DNA of 64,000 nucleotides from an uncultured Bacteroidota bacterium (GCA_902583445.1 CACHVZ010000003.1:62001-126000), one strand, 5' to 3'. Shown: positions 1-10,035, counted from the stretch's first letter. Notes: generated from the sequence alone by a model not told the origin. Numbers and translations: made by a program.

Positions 1-412
1 TATTTTGAATAAGACTTTTAGCAAATTCTTTAACATATTTCTCAGATTGTTGTCTAAAATGATTATTGTTATTTACAACTAAAAAATTTTGTTTTAAGAA
101 ATTCAACTCATCTTTAGCATATATAATAACCTTTGTATTGTAATCACCAATTTGTTTTAATTTCCATTTTAAATTAAAAATTGAATCTTTAACTTTAATT
201 TTTTTATGAATTGTTTTGGATTCATAATTTTGAAATTCATCAATAAAAGAAGATTTTTCACCTTCAATTCCATTCCATTTAGATAAATGATCAAAAATAA
301 CACTAGGAGTTTGGTCAATTGTAAAACTGTATTTATAATTGAAGCCTTTAAAAATGAAAGAAAATACCAAGATTATAATTAGAAAAAATAGTTTTAAAAA
401 ATTTTTATTCAT
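1..412 (-). CDS. Hypothetical membrane-anchored protein, 3' part outside the window
   Basis: An open frame starts with ATG at 412 and runs off the left edge, giving about 137 visible residues. Residues 1-22 form one hydrophobic segment (signal anchor), followed by a lysine-rich soluble part. The stretch around residues 35-100 (a VIFDHLSKW-like motif followed by alternating strands) vaguely resembles SRPBCC/effector-binding proteins; this is a guess and no function is assigned. Its start overlaps the end of the haloperoxidase-like gene by 8 nt (ATGAATAA), so it is probably translated as the last known member of that operon. No stop codon is visible, so the length is unknown. Confidence 0.6.
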   Translation of the reverse strand, partial: MNKNFLKLFFLIIILVFSFIFKGFNYKYSFTIDQTPSVIFDHLSKWNGIEGEKSSFIDEFQNYESKTIHKKIKVKDSIFNLKWKLKQIGDYNTKVIIYAKDELNFLKQNFLVVNNNNHFRQQSEKYVKEFAKSLIQN

Positions 413-1742
413 TTTTCAATTTTAGATTATTAATTATAAAATAAGCTATTTTTTTACCCTGATTTACACCTTCTTCAATTGCAGATCTATAATGTATCCC
501 ACCATATAATCGACTAATAGCAGCTTCTTTAGCAGCATGGTTAAAAGACTTAAAGTTTCTTATAGGAAGTCCGTAAGCAACTTCCGTGTTATCTGCAAAT
601 GAAAAGTTATCACCAAAAATATTAGTTAATATCTCTCCAGAAACAGTTGAAATTACAGAATGTCCACTTGTATATTCTGGGAAAGGAGGAGTCTGCAAAA
701 TTGGTTTCCATTCAGAGTCAAAAAACGAATTGATTAATGTTTCAGGTCTAACAAGATTACTTCTATACTTTTCATCCCAATTACTTATAAAAGCATCAAA
801 AATTCCAATTGAAACTTTTGTATAAGAATATATTGTCTCCTCAAAGTTTTTTTTTGATATGTTAGATGCAATCTTTGTAATTCCAATCCAATGTGCTCCA
901 GGACTAATTTTTTTTGTAGCAAACATCATATGACCTCTTGTAACGGAAACATATGGGTTACAATCCCAAAACTGAGCGATAGCAATTTCTTCTGACTCAT
1001 CTCCAAGCTCAGTAATTTTATTTGTTAAATCATAAACTTCAATTAATTCATTATAGAACTTTGAATTTTCTTCCAATGAATATTTTGGAGGAGGTTTAGG
1101 TTTAAATTGGCTTAATGAATCAAGCACTAAAGTTCTTATTTTATTCCAATGAGGTTCAACACCGTCCATATAGGATGGAGGAGTAGGTTGCCATCTTTCA
1201 ATTTTGTATGGATCAACCATAAATTTTGACATAGTTCTTGTTTCATTGTAGTTATCATTATTCATCCAATTTGAAATGACCTCAACAACACTTAATGCAT
1301 ATTTTTGTGATTCTTTAAATTCTGTTTTATTAGTTTTTTTAAATTTTAAATATAAACTATCACTATATTCTAGAATTAATTGCTCTGAAAAAACAAGCTG
1401 GCGAGTAAGCTCTAAATGAGAAATAAGAGCTGCTAATCTTAAATTTACGTTTTCACTTTCAGGAAGAGGAATATCAGGAAAATCTTTAATAAAAGTTTTT
1501 AAGGAATTAAAGTTATCTGATGAATTTGAAATTATTTCATAGGCAGCTATGTTTGGGTAAACATAGACTCTACTAGCAACTGGTGGAGAAAAAATATCAT
1601 GAACCATTACATTAGTTGCTAGATCAACTGCTAGATGAAAATCATTTGATGTAATGTTAATTTCCTCTTTATTAGAACAAGAAACAGTTAAAAGAACAAA
1701 TAGAACTGAAAAAAAAAGAAAAATTTTAAAAAGTTTAATCAT
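405..1742 (-). CDS. Vanadium-dependent haloperoxidase-like PAP2 family lipoprotein
   Basis: 445 residues with a lipoprotein signal ending at LLTVSC (Cys21), so probably anchored in the outer membrane or periplasm. The C-terminal half carries the three vanadate/phosphate-binding signatures of the PAP2/vanadium-haloperoxidase superfamily: K325-x6-R332-P333, TSGH (358-361) and SR-x5-H (S410, R411, H417). Two positions differ from the textbook pattern: PSGH reads TSGH, and the residue four after His417, usually Asp, is Ala421. Members are halogenating peroxidases or acid phosphatases; the substrate here is unknown. The start overlaps the stop of the upstream FG-GAP lipoprotein by 8 nt, so the genes are translationally linked. 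Family assignment is firm; catalytic activity is inferred and uncertain. Confidence 0.85.
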   Translation of the reverse strand: MIKLFKIFLFFSVLFVLLTVSCSNKEEINITSNDFHLAVDLATNVMVHDIFSPPVASRVYVYPNIAAYEIISNSSDNFNSLKTFIKDFPDIPLPESENVNLRLAALISHLELTRQLVFSEQLILEYSDSLYLKFKKTNKTEFKESQKYALSVVEVISNWMNNDNYNETRTMSKFMVDPYKIERWQPTPPSYMDGVEPHWNKIRTLVLDSLSQFKPKPPPKYSLEENSKFYNELIEVYDLTNKITELGDESEEIAIAQFWDCNPYVSVTRGHMMFATKKISPGAHWIGITKIASNISKKNFEETIYSYTKVSIGIFDAFISNWDEKYRSNLVRPETLINSFFDSEWKPILQTPPFPEYTSGHSVISTVSGEILTNIFGDNFSFADNTEVAYGLPIRNFKSFNHAAKEAAISRLYGGIHYRSAIEEGVNQGKKIAYFIINNLKLKNE

Positions 1743-4700
1743 AATTCAATAACTTATATATTTCTAGATCTTCATCATTAATAATTGTTATTAGAAATTT
1801 TTTATCAACAATATTAATAATTTTAAAGTCTCTAACTGATTTACCTAAAAAATTTAATCCCAAATTAGATGCATCTTTAATTTGAGAATCTGACTCAATT
1901 AAAAATGAATTCATTGCAGAGAGCCTTCCATGGTATGGAGTTACTCCAAAATAATTACCCCCTAATAAAAGTTCATCAACGTTATCATTATCAAAATCAT
2001 AGGAAATCATTGATAGAATAGGTGAAACTTGTAATCTTGAGTCAAACGGAATAAATTTAAACTCAGAATCTTCATTAATTAAATATCCTGATTTAAGTTC
2101 ATTGACATAGAATTCTTTAGAACTTGAAATTTGACTTGAAGAAAAAATTTCATCGATTTTCTTACCAGCAAAGCTTTCATATGAATTAAACTTCTTCTTT
2201 AGTATTTCAATTTGAGAAGTTAAATTATCAAGATTTTCAATTGTATAATATTCACCATTTTTATTAATTACAATGATTGTTTCAGTAATTCCATTTTTAT
2301 CAAAATCATTATAATACATTTTCATTGGTTTGTCATATGATGCCTTAAACTTACTGTTTTCACCCCAATTACCAATAACATAATCTAAATCACCATCATT
2401 ATCTATATCAAATGGTATTATGGATTGCCATAAGCCAGATAAATCAATACTATTTTTTTTATCAATCGAAAGTTTTCCATTTATATTTTTTAAAAAAACT
2501 GGTTCCATCCACTCACCAACAATGATTAAATCTTCAAAACCATCATTATTGTAATCAGACCATACAGCGTCTGTTACCATACCAATATTACCAATTTTAT
2601 TATTTTTTGATAATCTTAATTCACCATCAATATTATCCAATATGTAAGATTGTGGAATTTGACCATAATCATTAGTTATCATATGGTTTCCAACAAATAT
2701 GTCTAAATCACCATCTAAGTCATAATCACTCTCGATTATAATAGAATTATTTTCAAAAGAATCATAGAGTTCAGTCCTTATTAAAACATCTTGGTTACCT
2801 ATATAAAATCTGTTATTCAATTGACTCATTTTATTAAAATAATCTCCTCCACCAGATCCAACTATCAGATCATTCAAACCATCATTATTAAAGTCAGCAA
2901 TAACAGATGAGATATCTTCATAAATTGAATCATTATAGATATTAGAAATCTCATCTTCAATAAAAAATTTATCTTTTCTTAAAAATATTTTAGGCTTTTT
3001 AAATTTTGAGCCTCCAATAAATATATCATCATCACCGTCATTGTTTAAATCTCCAACACTAATTGATGGACCTCTATCAGAAAATTTAAATGGAATAAGT
3101 TTTTGTCTTAGAAAATCATTGTAATTATCCTCAACATGCTTGAAATTAATTCCTAAATCAATATTTGGAATTTTTTGAAAAATTTTTGAACTTAACGATT
3201 TAATATCTGAAAGTTGATTAGAAATTGAATTATTTGAGCCAATCTTTAATGTTTGGTTTACATCTAAATTTTTAAGTAAACTAACTGTATTGTTAGGCCA
3301 TAAGATTTTTAATGAATCGATTAATTTTGTTTTTCCAAATCCAAAATGAACTATAGGTTCTGAACTAGACTGAAAACCTCTAGCTGTGTATAATTCTCTA
3401 TAACTGGTTTTGGAGTTATAAAAAGCAAATACTTTAGTTCCTATTCCAAAAACATTTCCATCCTTATAATCTAATTTAACCTTAAGATAATTGTTTGACT
3501 GATCGGTAGTATTGACATAAATGCTGGCATAATCGTTAAAATTATTAACAACCAAATCTAAATCTCCATCATTGTCTAAATCTCCATATGCTGATGCACC
3601 AGATACTGTTTCTTTTTGATTTACCCATTCATTGGATTTATCCTGAAAAATAAAATTATCATTTCCTTTAAAAAAGTAATTATTAGCATAGCCTTCAGGC
3701 ATTAAGTTTAAGGCTTCTTGGTCGACTAATCGAGTATTATTAATTTTTTTTCTAATCTCATCACTTGATACAAACTTGATGAAATCTAAATTATTTGGTC
3801 TTCTTGGTATTCCATTTGATATGAATAAATCAATGTTTCCATCTTGATCATAATCTGAAAATAATGAACTCCAACTCCAATCAGTAGCAGATACTCCAGA
3901 TAAAATTCCAATTTCAGAAAACATTTTATCTTTATTATTTTTAAATAGCATATTTCTTGAAAACTGATAATGATAGCCAAACTGCTTATTGACTAAATTT
4001 TGTATTTGAAAATCAAAATCACCCTGTGATGATTTTAAAATCTTTTCATCTTGTGGAAGCATATCTAAAGATATAATTTCTGGAAATCCATCTCCATTTA
4101 TATCAGCATTATCATTTCCCATTGAAAATCTTGAGGAATAATCAAAAAACTCTCTTAAACTTTCAGTAAATGTTCCATTCCCGTTATTTATATAATAATA
4201 ATCATCCTCATGAAAATCATTTCCAATATATATATCTGGATAAGTATCATTGTTAAAATCCGCAATAGAAATACCTAAACCATAACCATTTACTCCAGAA
4301 AAAATACCTGCCTCTTCACTTACATCGATAAATTTTCCATTATCATTTTTTAACAATTTATCACCTGTCATAAAGTCTCTTTTATATCGCAAATTAACAT
4401 TTCCAAAAGATTCTGGTGTATGAATTGAGTGATTTAATAAATACATATCTAAATCCCCATCTAAGTCATAGTCAAGGAAAGCTGCAGCTGAGCTATAAGT
4501 TTTAAAATCAAGACCGTATTCTGCTGATTTTTCTGTAAATGTATTATCTCCATTGTTAATATAAAGTTCGTTAGAACCAGTAAAGCCATTTATCCCAACA
4601 ACCGAACATACATAAATGTCTAATAATCCATCATTATTTATATCAACCATTACTGACCCTGTTGACCAAGAACTGTTTCCTGAAACACCTGCAGTTTCAG

Positions 4701-4986
4701 TAATTTCTGTAAACTTTAAATTACCATTATTTAAAAAAAGTTTATTAGATCCTTGGTTTGCAGTAAAAAAAATATCCAGTAAATCATCATCATTTATATC
4801 CCCTAAAGAAACACCTCCACCATTGTAGAAATACAAATAGTCAAGTATATTAAGTCTATCAGATTCAACGACAGTGTTAATAAAATTAACACCAGTTTTA
4901 TTATGATTTATGATTTTAAATACCTTTTCATTGTTACATCCAAAAAAAAGTATTGAAGTGATAAATAAAATAATATGCTTACTCAT
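1735..4986 (-). CDS. FG-GAP/VCBS repeat lipoprotein with UnbV/ASPIC domain (CRTAC1 family), copy 2
   Basis: 1083 residues. A lipoprotein signal ends at LFFGC (Cys17). About fifteen calcium-binding loops of the DxNxDGxxD type occur in two blocks, near residues 62-475 and 644-1015, as in two seven-bladed propellers. Between them (about 498-582) lies an ASPIC/UnbV domain with the typical ARGFQSS...HFGFG...LKILWPN pattern. Such proteins are large, Ca2+-rich extracellular or surface proteins; in Bacteroidetes they are common beside SusC/SusD genes, where binding of a polymer or of the SusCD complex is suspected but not proven. It is clearly a tandem paralogue of the gene just upstream. It overlaps the upstream gene by 8 nt (ATGAGTAA) and the downstream one by 8 nt (ATGATTAA). 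Confidence 0.9.
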   Translation of the reverse strand: MSKHIILFITSILFFGCNNEKVFKIINHNKTGVNFINTVVESDRLNILDYLYFYNGGGVSLGDINDDDLLDIFFTANQGSNKLFLNNGNLKFTEITETAGVSGNSSWSTGSVMVDINNDGLLDIYVCSVVGINGFTGSNELYINNGDNTFTEKSAEYGLDFKTYSSAAAFLDYDLDGDLDMYLLNHSIHTPESFGNVNLRYKRDFMTGDKLLKNDNGKFIDVSEEAGIFSGVNGYGLGISIADFNNDTYPDIYIGNDFHEDDYYYINNGNGTFTESLREFFDYSSRFSMGNDNADINGDGFPEIISLDMLPQDEKILKSSQGDFDFQIQNLVNKQFGYHYQFSRNMLFKNNKDKMFSEIGILSGVSATDWSWSSLFSDYDQDGNIDLFISNGIPRRPNNLDFIKFVSSDEIRKKINNTRLVDQEALNLMPEGYANNYFFKGNDNFIFQDKSNEWVNQKETVSGASAYGDLDNDGDLDLVVNNFNDYASIYVNTTDQSNNYLKVKLDYKDGNVFGIGTKVFAFYNSKTSYRELYTARGFQSSSEPIVHFGFGKTKLIDSLKILWPNNTVSLLKNLDVNQTLKIGSNNSISNQLSDIKSLSSKIFQKIPNIDLGINFKHVEDNYNDFLRQKLIPFKFSDRGPSISVGDLNNDGDDDIFIGGSKFKKPKIFLRKDKFFIEDEISNIYNDSIYEDISSVIADFNNDGLNDLIVGSGGGDYFNKMSQLNNRFYIGNQDVLIRTELYDSFENNSIIIESDYDLDGDLDIFVGNHMITNDYGQIPQSYILDNIDGELRLSKNNKIGNIGMVTDAVWSDYNNDGFEDLIIVGEWMEPVFLKNINGKLSIDKKNSIDLSGLWQSIIPFDIDNDGDLDYVIGNWGENSKFKASYDKPMKMYYNDFDKNGITETIIVINKNGEYYTIENLDNLTSQIEILKKKFNSYESFAGKKIDEIFSSSQISSSKEFYVNELKSGYLINEDSEFKFIPFDSRLQVSPILSMISYDFDNDNVDELLLGGNYFGVTPYHGRLSAMNSFLIESDSQIKDASNLGLNFLGKSVRDFKIINIVDKKFLITIINDEDLEIYKLLNYD

Positions 4987-7900
4987 TTACTTTAAAAAGC
5001 ATTGGTTTTCCATCATTTAATGCAGCTATTATAACTCTTCTGCCATATTTATCTTTGATTATCTCTAAGTGTTTTACTTCTTTATTTATAAAAAACCCAC
5101 TCTCAATATAATCCATCAAAATAAATTCCATATTACCCTTATTAATAAGTATGCTTCCATAATTTGAATCTTGTCGAGAATATTGTGGCTTAAATTCAAA
5201 ATTATTTCCTCCCATAATAATATCATCCAAACCATCATTATTTAAGTCATCAATTTTTATATCTAAAATACATGAAAACTGTATCTCAGTCGGTAGCTCA
5301 ATAATTTCAAACTGAAAATCGCCATTATTTTTTGCAATTATTGTTTTTGTAAAATTTAGTTCCTTTATTATGGAATTATCAATTACTTTATTATCAAAAA
5401 GCTCATAGATCTTTCTTTGGGAGTAATCTTTAGCTTTTAAGTTTTCTTTTTTAAGTTTAACTATTTGATTAGTTAATTCTTTTTTCATGTGAATTGGATA
5501 ATCATCTCCATTTATATTGTGGGTTGTTATCTGTTCAATTGTTCCATTGTTATCAAAATCATTTATCCACATTTTCATGGGATTTAATTTAGTTGCTCTA
5601 TATAATGTATTTTCTCCTTGATTTCCAAGAATTAAATCCATGTCATTGTCTCCATCAAGATCTGATGATTCTATTGCCTCCCAAATACCTTTAAAAGTAC
5701 TTAAATTGCTCTGCACATTTTTTAATTGATAGCCATCGTTTTTATATATATTTACAGAACCCCAATCAGAGGTTGTTATCAAATCTTTATAATTATCATT
5801 GTTAATATCAACCCATTTAGCATCTGTAATCATACCAGCATTGTAAATATCATATATAATTTTTTGTGTAGAATCAACAAAATTACCTTCACCAATATTT
5901 TCTAAAAAAATGTGCTTAGGATCAATACCATATGTTCCTGCAACACTTCTGGAACCAATAAAAACATCAAGATCACCATCATTATCATAATCAATTGGTT
6001 TTATTACAGAAGTATTAGTGTTTACAGTATTTATGTTTAATTTTTTTTCTGTAAACTTTCCATTTCCATTATTTAAGTATAGTCTTGTATAATAATAAAA
6101 AGAATCCCAAATTTCATTTCCACCAACACCAATCATTAGATCAAAATCACCATCGTTATCAGCATCAAAAAAAGAAGATGCAGTATGATCGTACAAGTTT
6201 TTATTTTGGAAGATTTTTTGGTCAATTAAACTAAAATAATTTCCATGATTCTTATAAATATGTGAGTACTGATTTTTAGCACCACCTATAAAAATATCGT
6301 CAAGACCGTCATTATCAATATCTGCAATAGAAAAAGCAGGTCCTTCTTGAGATAATAGTTTTGATATTAGACCTTCATAATCAAAATCTAAAAATGAATT
6401 TTCTTTATGTTCATTAAAATTAATATTATCAATTTTATTGACTAGAGAATTGACTTTAAAATTCTTTTCATGTGTATACTTGTATGAGTTTTTTTCATCT
6501 AAATATAATCTTTGATTTACAACAATATTTTTAAGTAAAATGGATTTATTTGATGGCCAAATAACTCTTACTGAATCAATTTTATTAATTTTTCCAAGAC
6601 CAATAGTTTGAACATAGTCCATAGATGATTGAAAGCCTCTTGAAGGAATTAATTCTTGAATAATTTCACTGTTTTTAAAGTAAAGTTTTATTACTGTACC
6701 AATTGCATCTATATTTTTACCTGTTCCACTAATATCAAATTGAATATAATTATTCCCTTTTTCATTTGACTTATTTTCATAAATCATAGAAGGCATGTTA
6801 ACATTGTTGATTACTAAATCTAAATCTCCATCATTATCCAAATCTCCATATGCAACACCATTAGAAAAAGTTTTATCAGTAAAACCCCATTCTTCATTAG
6901 CATTATCAAATTTTAAATTTTTATTATTTTTAAAGGCATAATTTGATTGAGGTTTTATTGGCATTTTATTAATTATCGAATCAATGGCTTGTTTTCTTCC
7001 AGTTAGTGCCATATCCTGAATAATTTCATCTGCAAAAAAATTAACAAAATCAATATCAGTTAAGTCATGAGCAATTCCATTTGTGACAAAAATATCACGA
7101 AACCCATCATTATCCATATCAAAAATTAACCCAGCCCAACTCCAATCAGTCGCAGCTACTCCACTTAAATATGCAATTTCAGAAAAGGTATTATTTCCAT
7201 TATTTAACTGCAGTGTATTTTGAATATATTGTTGGTAAAAACCTTTACTTTGTTTAAGCTTAAATACATTATAACCTTCAAATTCCATTACTGATTTTAC
7301 TCTTGAATCTTCCTCTGGTAGCATATCTGTTACAAAGATATCAACAAGTCCATCATTATTTATATCAGCAATGTCAACTCCCATGGCTGAGAGGGATAAA
7401 TGTGATGTCCAATTTTGTATTTGCTCAGTGAAAGTCCCGTCCTGATTATTTATATATAAATAATCTCTTTCATAAAAATCGTTAGAAACATAAATGTCTG
7501 GATATCCATCCATATTTATATCACTAGTCATAACACCAAGACCAAAACCAATTAAACTTCCATAAATACCTGCTTTTTCACTAACATCAATAAATCTTCC
7601 GTTATCATTTCTTAGCAACATATCGCCAACACCTCTAAATATTTTGGGTACATTTTTCCAATCTTGGGCCCTTAAATCTCTTTGCTCTGAATACCCCAAA
7701 CTTGTAACAGGTATATTACTATTATTAAGTATGTACAGATCTAGATCTCCATCTTTATCATAATCAAAAAAACTAGAGTGAGTCGTAAATCCAGTTTTGG
7801 CTATATTATAATTTTCAGCACTTTCAGTAAAAGTTAAATCTCCATTATTAATGTAAAGATCATTATCATGATTATCACCTTCCATGTTTCCAGCGTTACT

Positions 7901-8305
7901 TACATAAATATCAAGAAAACCATCATGATTAATATCAACCATAACAACACCTGTAGACCATGGTTTATCACCTTCAACACCTGCTTTTGAAGAAATATCA
8001 ATAAATTCTAAATCACCATTATTCAAGTATAGCTTATTATTTCCAGTATTTGAAGTAAAGTAAATATCAGGTAAGCTATCATTATTTATATCACCAATTG
8101 CAACACCTCCACCATTGTAGTAGTTTCTATATTTAAAAATGTTAAAATCCTTTTGGTTAATAACAGTATTTGTAAAATCAATTCCAGATTCACTATTATC
8201 AAGAAGTTTAAATAAAGTGTCTGATGAATTTGACTTAATTTCCTCTGGATTTTGACATGAAATTAAAATCAAAAAATTAATGAATATTACAATGTATTTT
8301 TTCAT
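4979..8305 (-). CDS. FG-GAP/VCBS repeat lipoprotein with UnbV/ASPIC domain (CRTAC1 family), copy 1
   Basis: 1108 residues from the ATG at 8305; a TTG one codon earlier is open but less likely. The signal peptide ends at LILISC (Cys17 from this ATG). The architecture equals its downstream paralogue: FG-GAP/Ca2+-loop block (first loop GDINNDSLPDI), a central UnbV/ASPIC domain with SRGFQSS...GLGK...VRVIWPS, then a second block of DxDxDGxxD loops. Expected to be lipid-anchored on the cell surface. Gene order suggests a role in binding or processing of the SusCD substrate, but no enzyme domain is visible. It is separated from susD by an intrinsic terminator and has a TAATTTTG box 5 nt before the ATG, so it may also be transcribed on its own. 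Confidence 0.9.
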   Translation of the reverse strand: MKKYIVIFINFLILISCQNPEEIKSNSSDTLFKLLDNSESGIDFTNTVINQKDFNIFKYRNYYNGGGVAIGDINNDSLPDIYFTSNTGNNKLYLNNGDLEFIDISSKAGVEGDKPWSTGVVMVDINHDGFLDIYVSNAGNMEGDNHDNDLYINNGDLTFTESAENYNIAKTGFTTHSSFFDYDKDGDLDLYILNNSNIPVTSLGYSEQRDLRAQDWKNVPKIFRGVGDMLLRNDNGRFIDVSEKAGIYGSLIGFGLGVMTSDINMDGYPDIYVSNDFYERDYLYINNQDGTFTEQIQNWTSHLSLSAMGVDIADINNDGLVDIFVTDMLPEEDSRVKSVMEFEGYNVFKLKQSKGFYQQYIQNTLQLNNGNNTFSEIAYLSGVAATDWSWAGLIFDMDNDGFRDIFVTNGIAHDLTDIDFVNFFADEIIQDMALTGRKQAIDSIINKMPIKPQSNYAFKNNKNLKFDNANEEWGFTDKTFSNGVAYGDLDNDGDLDLVINNVNMPSMIYENKSNEKGNNYIQFDISGTGKNIDAIGTVIKLYFKNSEIIQELIPSRGFQSSMDYVQTIGLGKINKIDSVRVIWPSNKSILLKNIVVNQRLYLDEKNSYKYTHEKNFKVNSLVNKIDNINFNEHKENSFLDFDYEGLISKLLSQEGPAFSIADIDNDGLDDIFIGGAKNQYSHIYKNHGNYFSLIDQKIFQNKNLYDHTASSFFDADNDGDFDLMIGVGGNEIWDSFYYYTRLYLNNGNGKFTEKKLNINTVNTNTSVIKPIDYDNDGDLDVFIGSRSVAGTYGIDPKHIFLENIGEGNFVDSTQKIIYDIYNAGMITDAKWVDINNDNYKDLITTSDWGSVNIYKNDGYQLKNVQSNLSTFKGIWEAIESSDLDGDNDMDLILGNQGENTLYRATKLNPMKMWINDFDNNGTIEQITTHNINGDDYPIHMKKELTNQIVKLKKENLKAKDYSQRKIYELFDNKVIDNSIIKELNFTKTIIAKNNGDFQFEIIELPTEIQFSCILDIKIDDLNNDGLDDIIMGGNNFEFKPQYSRQDSNYGSILINKGNMEFILMDYIESGFFINKEVKHLEIIKDKYGRRVIIAALNDGKPMLFKVNE

Positions 8306-8310
8306 CAATA

Positions 8311-8318
8311 CAAAATTA
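8311..8318 (-). promoter_or_regulatory. Candidate -7 box (TAATTTTG) directly before the FG-GAP gene
   Basis: On the minus strand TAATTTTG matches the Bacteroidetes -7 consensus TAnnTTTG and lies 5 nt upstream of the ATG at 8305. No TTG element is found at the expected -33 distance, so support is partial. If used, transcription would begin at or next to the start codon. Confidence 0.3.
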
Positions 8319-8363
8319 ATAATGATTAAATATTTTAAATAAAAATAATTAACAAATTAAAAT

Positions 8364-8392
8364 AAAAAAGGGGCAAATAGCCCCTTTTTTTT
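8364..8392 (-). terminator. Intrinsic terminator after susD
   Basis: GGGGC and GCCCC arms with a 5-nt loop, extended by A/T pairing and flanked by A and T runs on both sides. It lies 19 nt beyond the susD stop and 59 nt before the first FG-GAP gene. It should end most susCD transcripts and give lower expression of the lipoprotein genes by read-through. Confidence 0.85.
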
Positions 8393-8410
8393 ATAATTCA
8401 ATAAGTTAAA

Positions 8411-9994
8411 TTAATATCCTTCATTTTGAACTAAATTCGGATTAGATAAAAGTGCTTTTGAAGGAATTGGAAAAACATTATAAATGGAATTACCAACAGA
8501 TGATGGGTTTTTGTACAACCAATCTTTTGTCATTTTATCAAATCTAACTAAATCTGTTCTTCTAGACATTTCTATATATAGCTCTCTTCCTCTTTCTGCA
8601 AGCATATCATCTTCTGAAAGACTAGATAATGGTGAAGCTTTTCTAATTGATCTTAAAAGATTAACATCGGCAAGTGCACCAGCATTATCACCTGATCTCA
8701 TTTTAGCTTCTGCTTTCATAAGATGAGCATCAGCATATCTATATAATATTATATGATTTCTGAATGACTCCGATTGACCAGGAGTTCCATTGTAAGGATG
8801 GTATTTAATTGCTCTAATACCTTCGTTTTCTCCATTTCCATATAAACCTGCAAGATCTCTTGTAAATATTAAATCATTACCTGAACGATCTTTTACTTTA
8901 GAGCCATCTGCAGCATATGCTTGACCTATCCAGAATCCGTAGGCCATTCCCCAGTTATCTGTTGCATTAGCGTTAGTTGCGTCGGGAACCCATCCTCTTC
9001 TTTCTTCCTGTCCAGAGTTAAGTGCATTTGTGTCAGATGGTCCTTCAAATGAATCATAAAACTCAGCAAGAGTTGTAAAACCATTCCAACCCCCACCTCC
9101 ATTATCAGGAGTAACAGTGTTATAGTGAAGTCCATTCCATATTCTATTTCCAATACTCAAGTCTTCAGCATAAAATATTGTTTCAGAATCAAGCGAACTT
9201 TGAAAAATTTCAAAGTAACCATCATGAACTGCAAAACTAGGATTAATTTGATTAACGTGATCTATAACTTTCGCCATATCTCCAGAATCAGCAGAACCAG
9301 TTCCTTTATAAACATGTGCATTTAAATATAATTTAGCTAAAGCAAAATGAGCTGCAGACTTTGTACCTCTCTTTAAGTCTGTGTCACCAGCAGATAAATC
9401 AGGAAGACCCTGTAGGGCTTCGATTAAATCTTGTTCAACAAAATCATATGCTTCAGTTCTAGATAAAACTGATGGAATAACATCAGGTCCGTCTCCAACA
9501 TTTCTGAAGGGTACTTGACCATACATATCCATTACAAGGTACATGTTAAACGCTCTGTAAAACTTAGCTTGGGCAACTATCTCTGCAGATGCATTACTTC
9601 TAGAGTCAATTATTTCAGAAGCTTGATAAACTTTTTGATTCAATTGATCCCAGGTGTTATTAACATCTCTGTGAGTAGCAGTCCAAGAATGATTATGTAA
9701 AGACCTCCAGACACCATTATCTCCCCAGTCAGTTCCTCTTGTTGGAACTAATTGAGCATCTGTGGTTACCTCCTGAAGAGCATAAACAGCCTCTTGATTA
9801 CCAAGCATACCCGAGGTAGACTGAGCTAAACTTGTTAAAGAAGCAGCAGGATCACTGACTCCTGTAAATTCAGAACCAGCATCCAGTGAAAAAACAGAAT
9901 CTGTTTCCTCAATTTCTAAATCTGTACAAGATAAAACTAGAACAGATGAAGCCAAAATTGCAATAAATTTAAAATTGTTTTTAATTGTTTTCAT
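8411..9994 (-). CDS. SusD/RagB family outer-membrane nutrient-binding lipoprotein
   Basis: 527 residues from the ATG at 9994. Two in-frame ATGs lie further upstream (10021, 10030), but the start at 9994 puts the lipobox SVLVLSC (Cys23) at normal signal-peptide length, so it is preferred. The TPR-rich N-terminal region and the SusD-type C-terminus (HLMKAEAKMRSGDNAGALADVN followed by RGRELYIEMSRRTDLVRF-like sequence) are clear. SusD proteins sit as lids on the SusC channel at the cell surface and capture glycans or other oligomers. The gene directly follows susC and ends before an intrinsic terminator. The substrate cannot be read from the sequence. Confidence 0.92.
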   Translation of the reverse strand: MKTIKNNFKFIAILASSVLVLSCTDLEIEETDSVFSLDAGSEFTGVSDPAASLTSLAQSTSGMLGNQEAVYALQEVTTDAQLVPTRGTDWGDNGVWRSLHNHSWTATHRDVNNTWDQLNQKVYQASEIIDSRSNASAEIVAQAKFYRAFNMYLVMDMYGQVPFRNVGDGPDVIPSVLSRTEAYDFVEQDLIEALQGLPDLSAGDTDLKRGTKSAAHFALAKLYLNAHVYKGTGSADSGDMAKVIDHVNQINPSFAVHDGYFEIFQSSLDSETIFYAEDLSIGNRIWNGLHYNTVTPDNGGGGWNGFTTLAEFYDSFEGPSDTNALNSGQEERRGWVPDATNANATDNWGMAYGFWIGQAYAADGSKVKDRSGNDLIFTRDLAGLYGNGENEGIRAIKYHPYNGTPGQSESFRNHIILYRYADAHLMKAEAKMRSGDNAGALADVNLLRSIRKASPLSSLSEDDMLAERGRELYIEMSRRTDLVRFDKMTKDWLYKNPSSVGNSIYNVFPIPSKALLSNPNLVQNEGY

Positions 9995-10035
9995 AGTAAG
10001 ATTTATAATAAAATTTTTCATAATATACATATTTT

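Noticed and set aside
1735-8305. Tandem DNA repeats in the FG-GAP genes
   Set aside because: The repeats are visible only as degenerate Ca2+-loop motifs in protein; the DNA units are too diverged to be a repeat array.
9995-10030. Earlier susD starts at 10030 and 10021
   Set aside because: They would put the lipobox Cys at residue 32-35 with an overlong n-region; the ATG at 9994 gives a normal lipoprotein signal.
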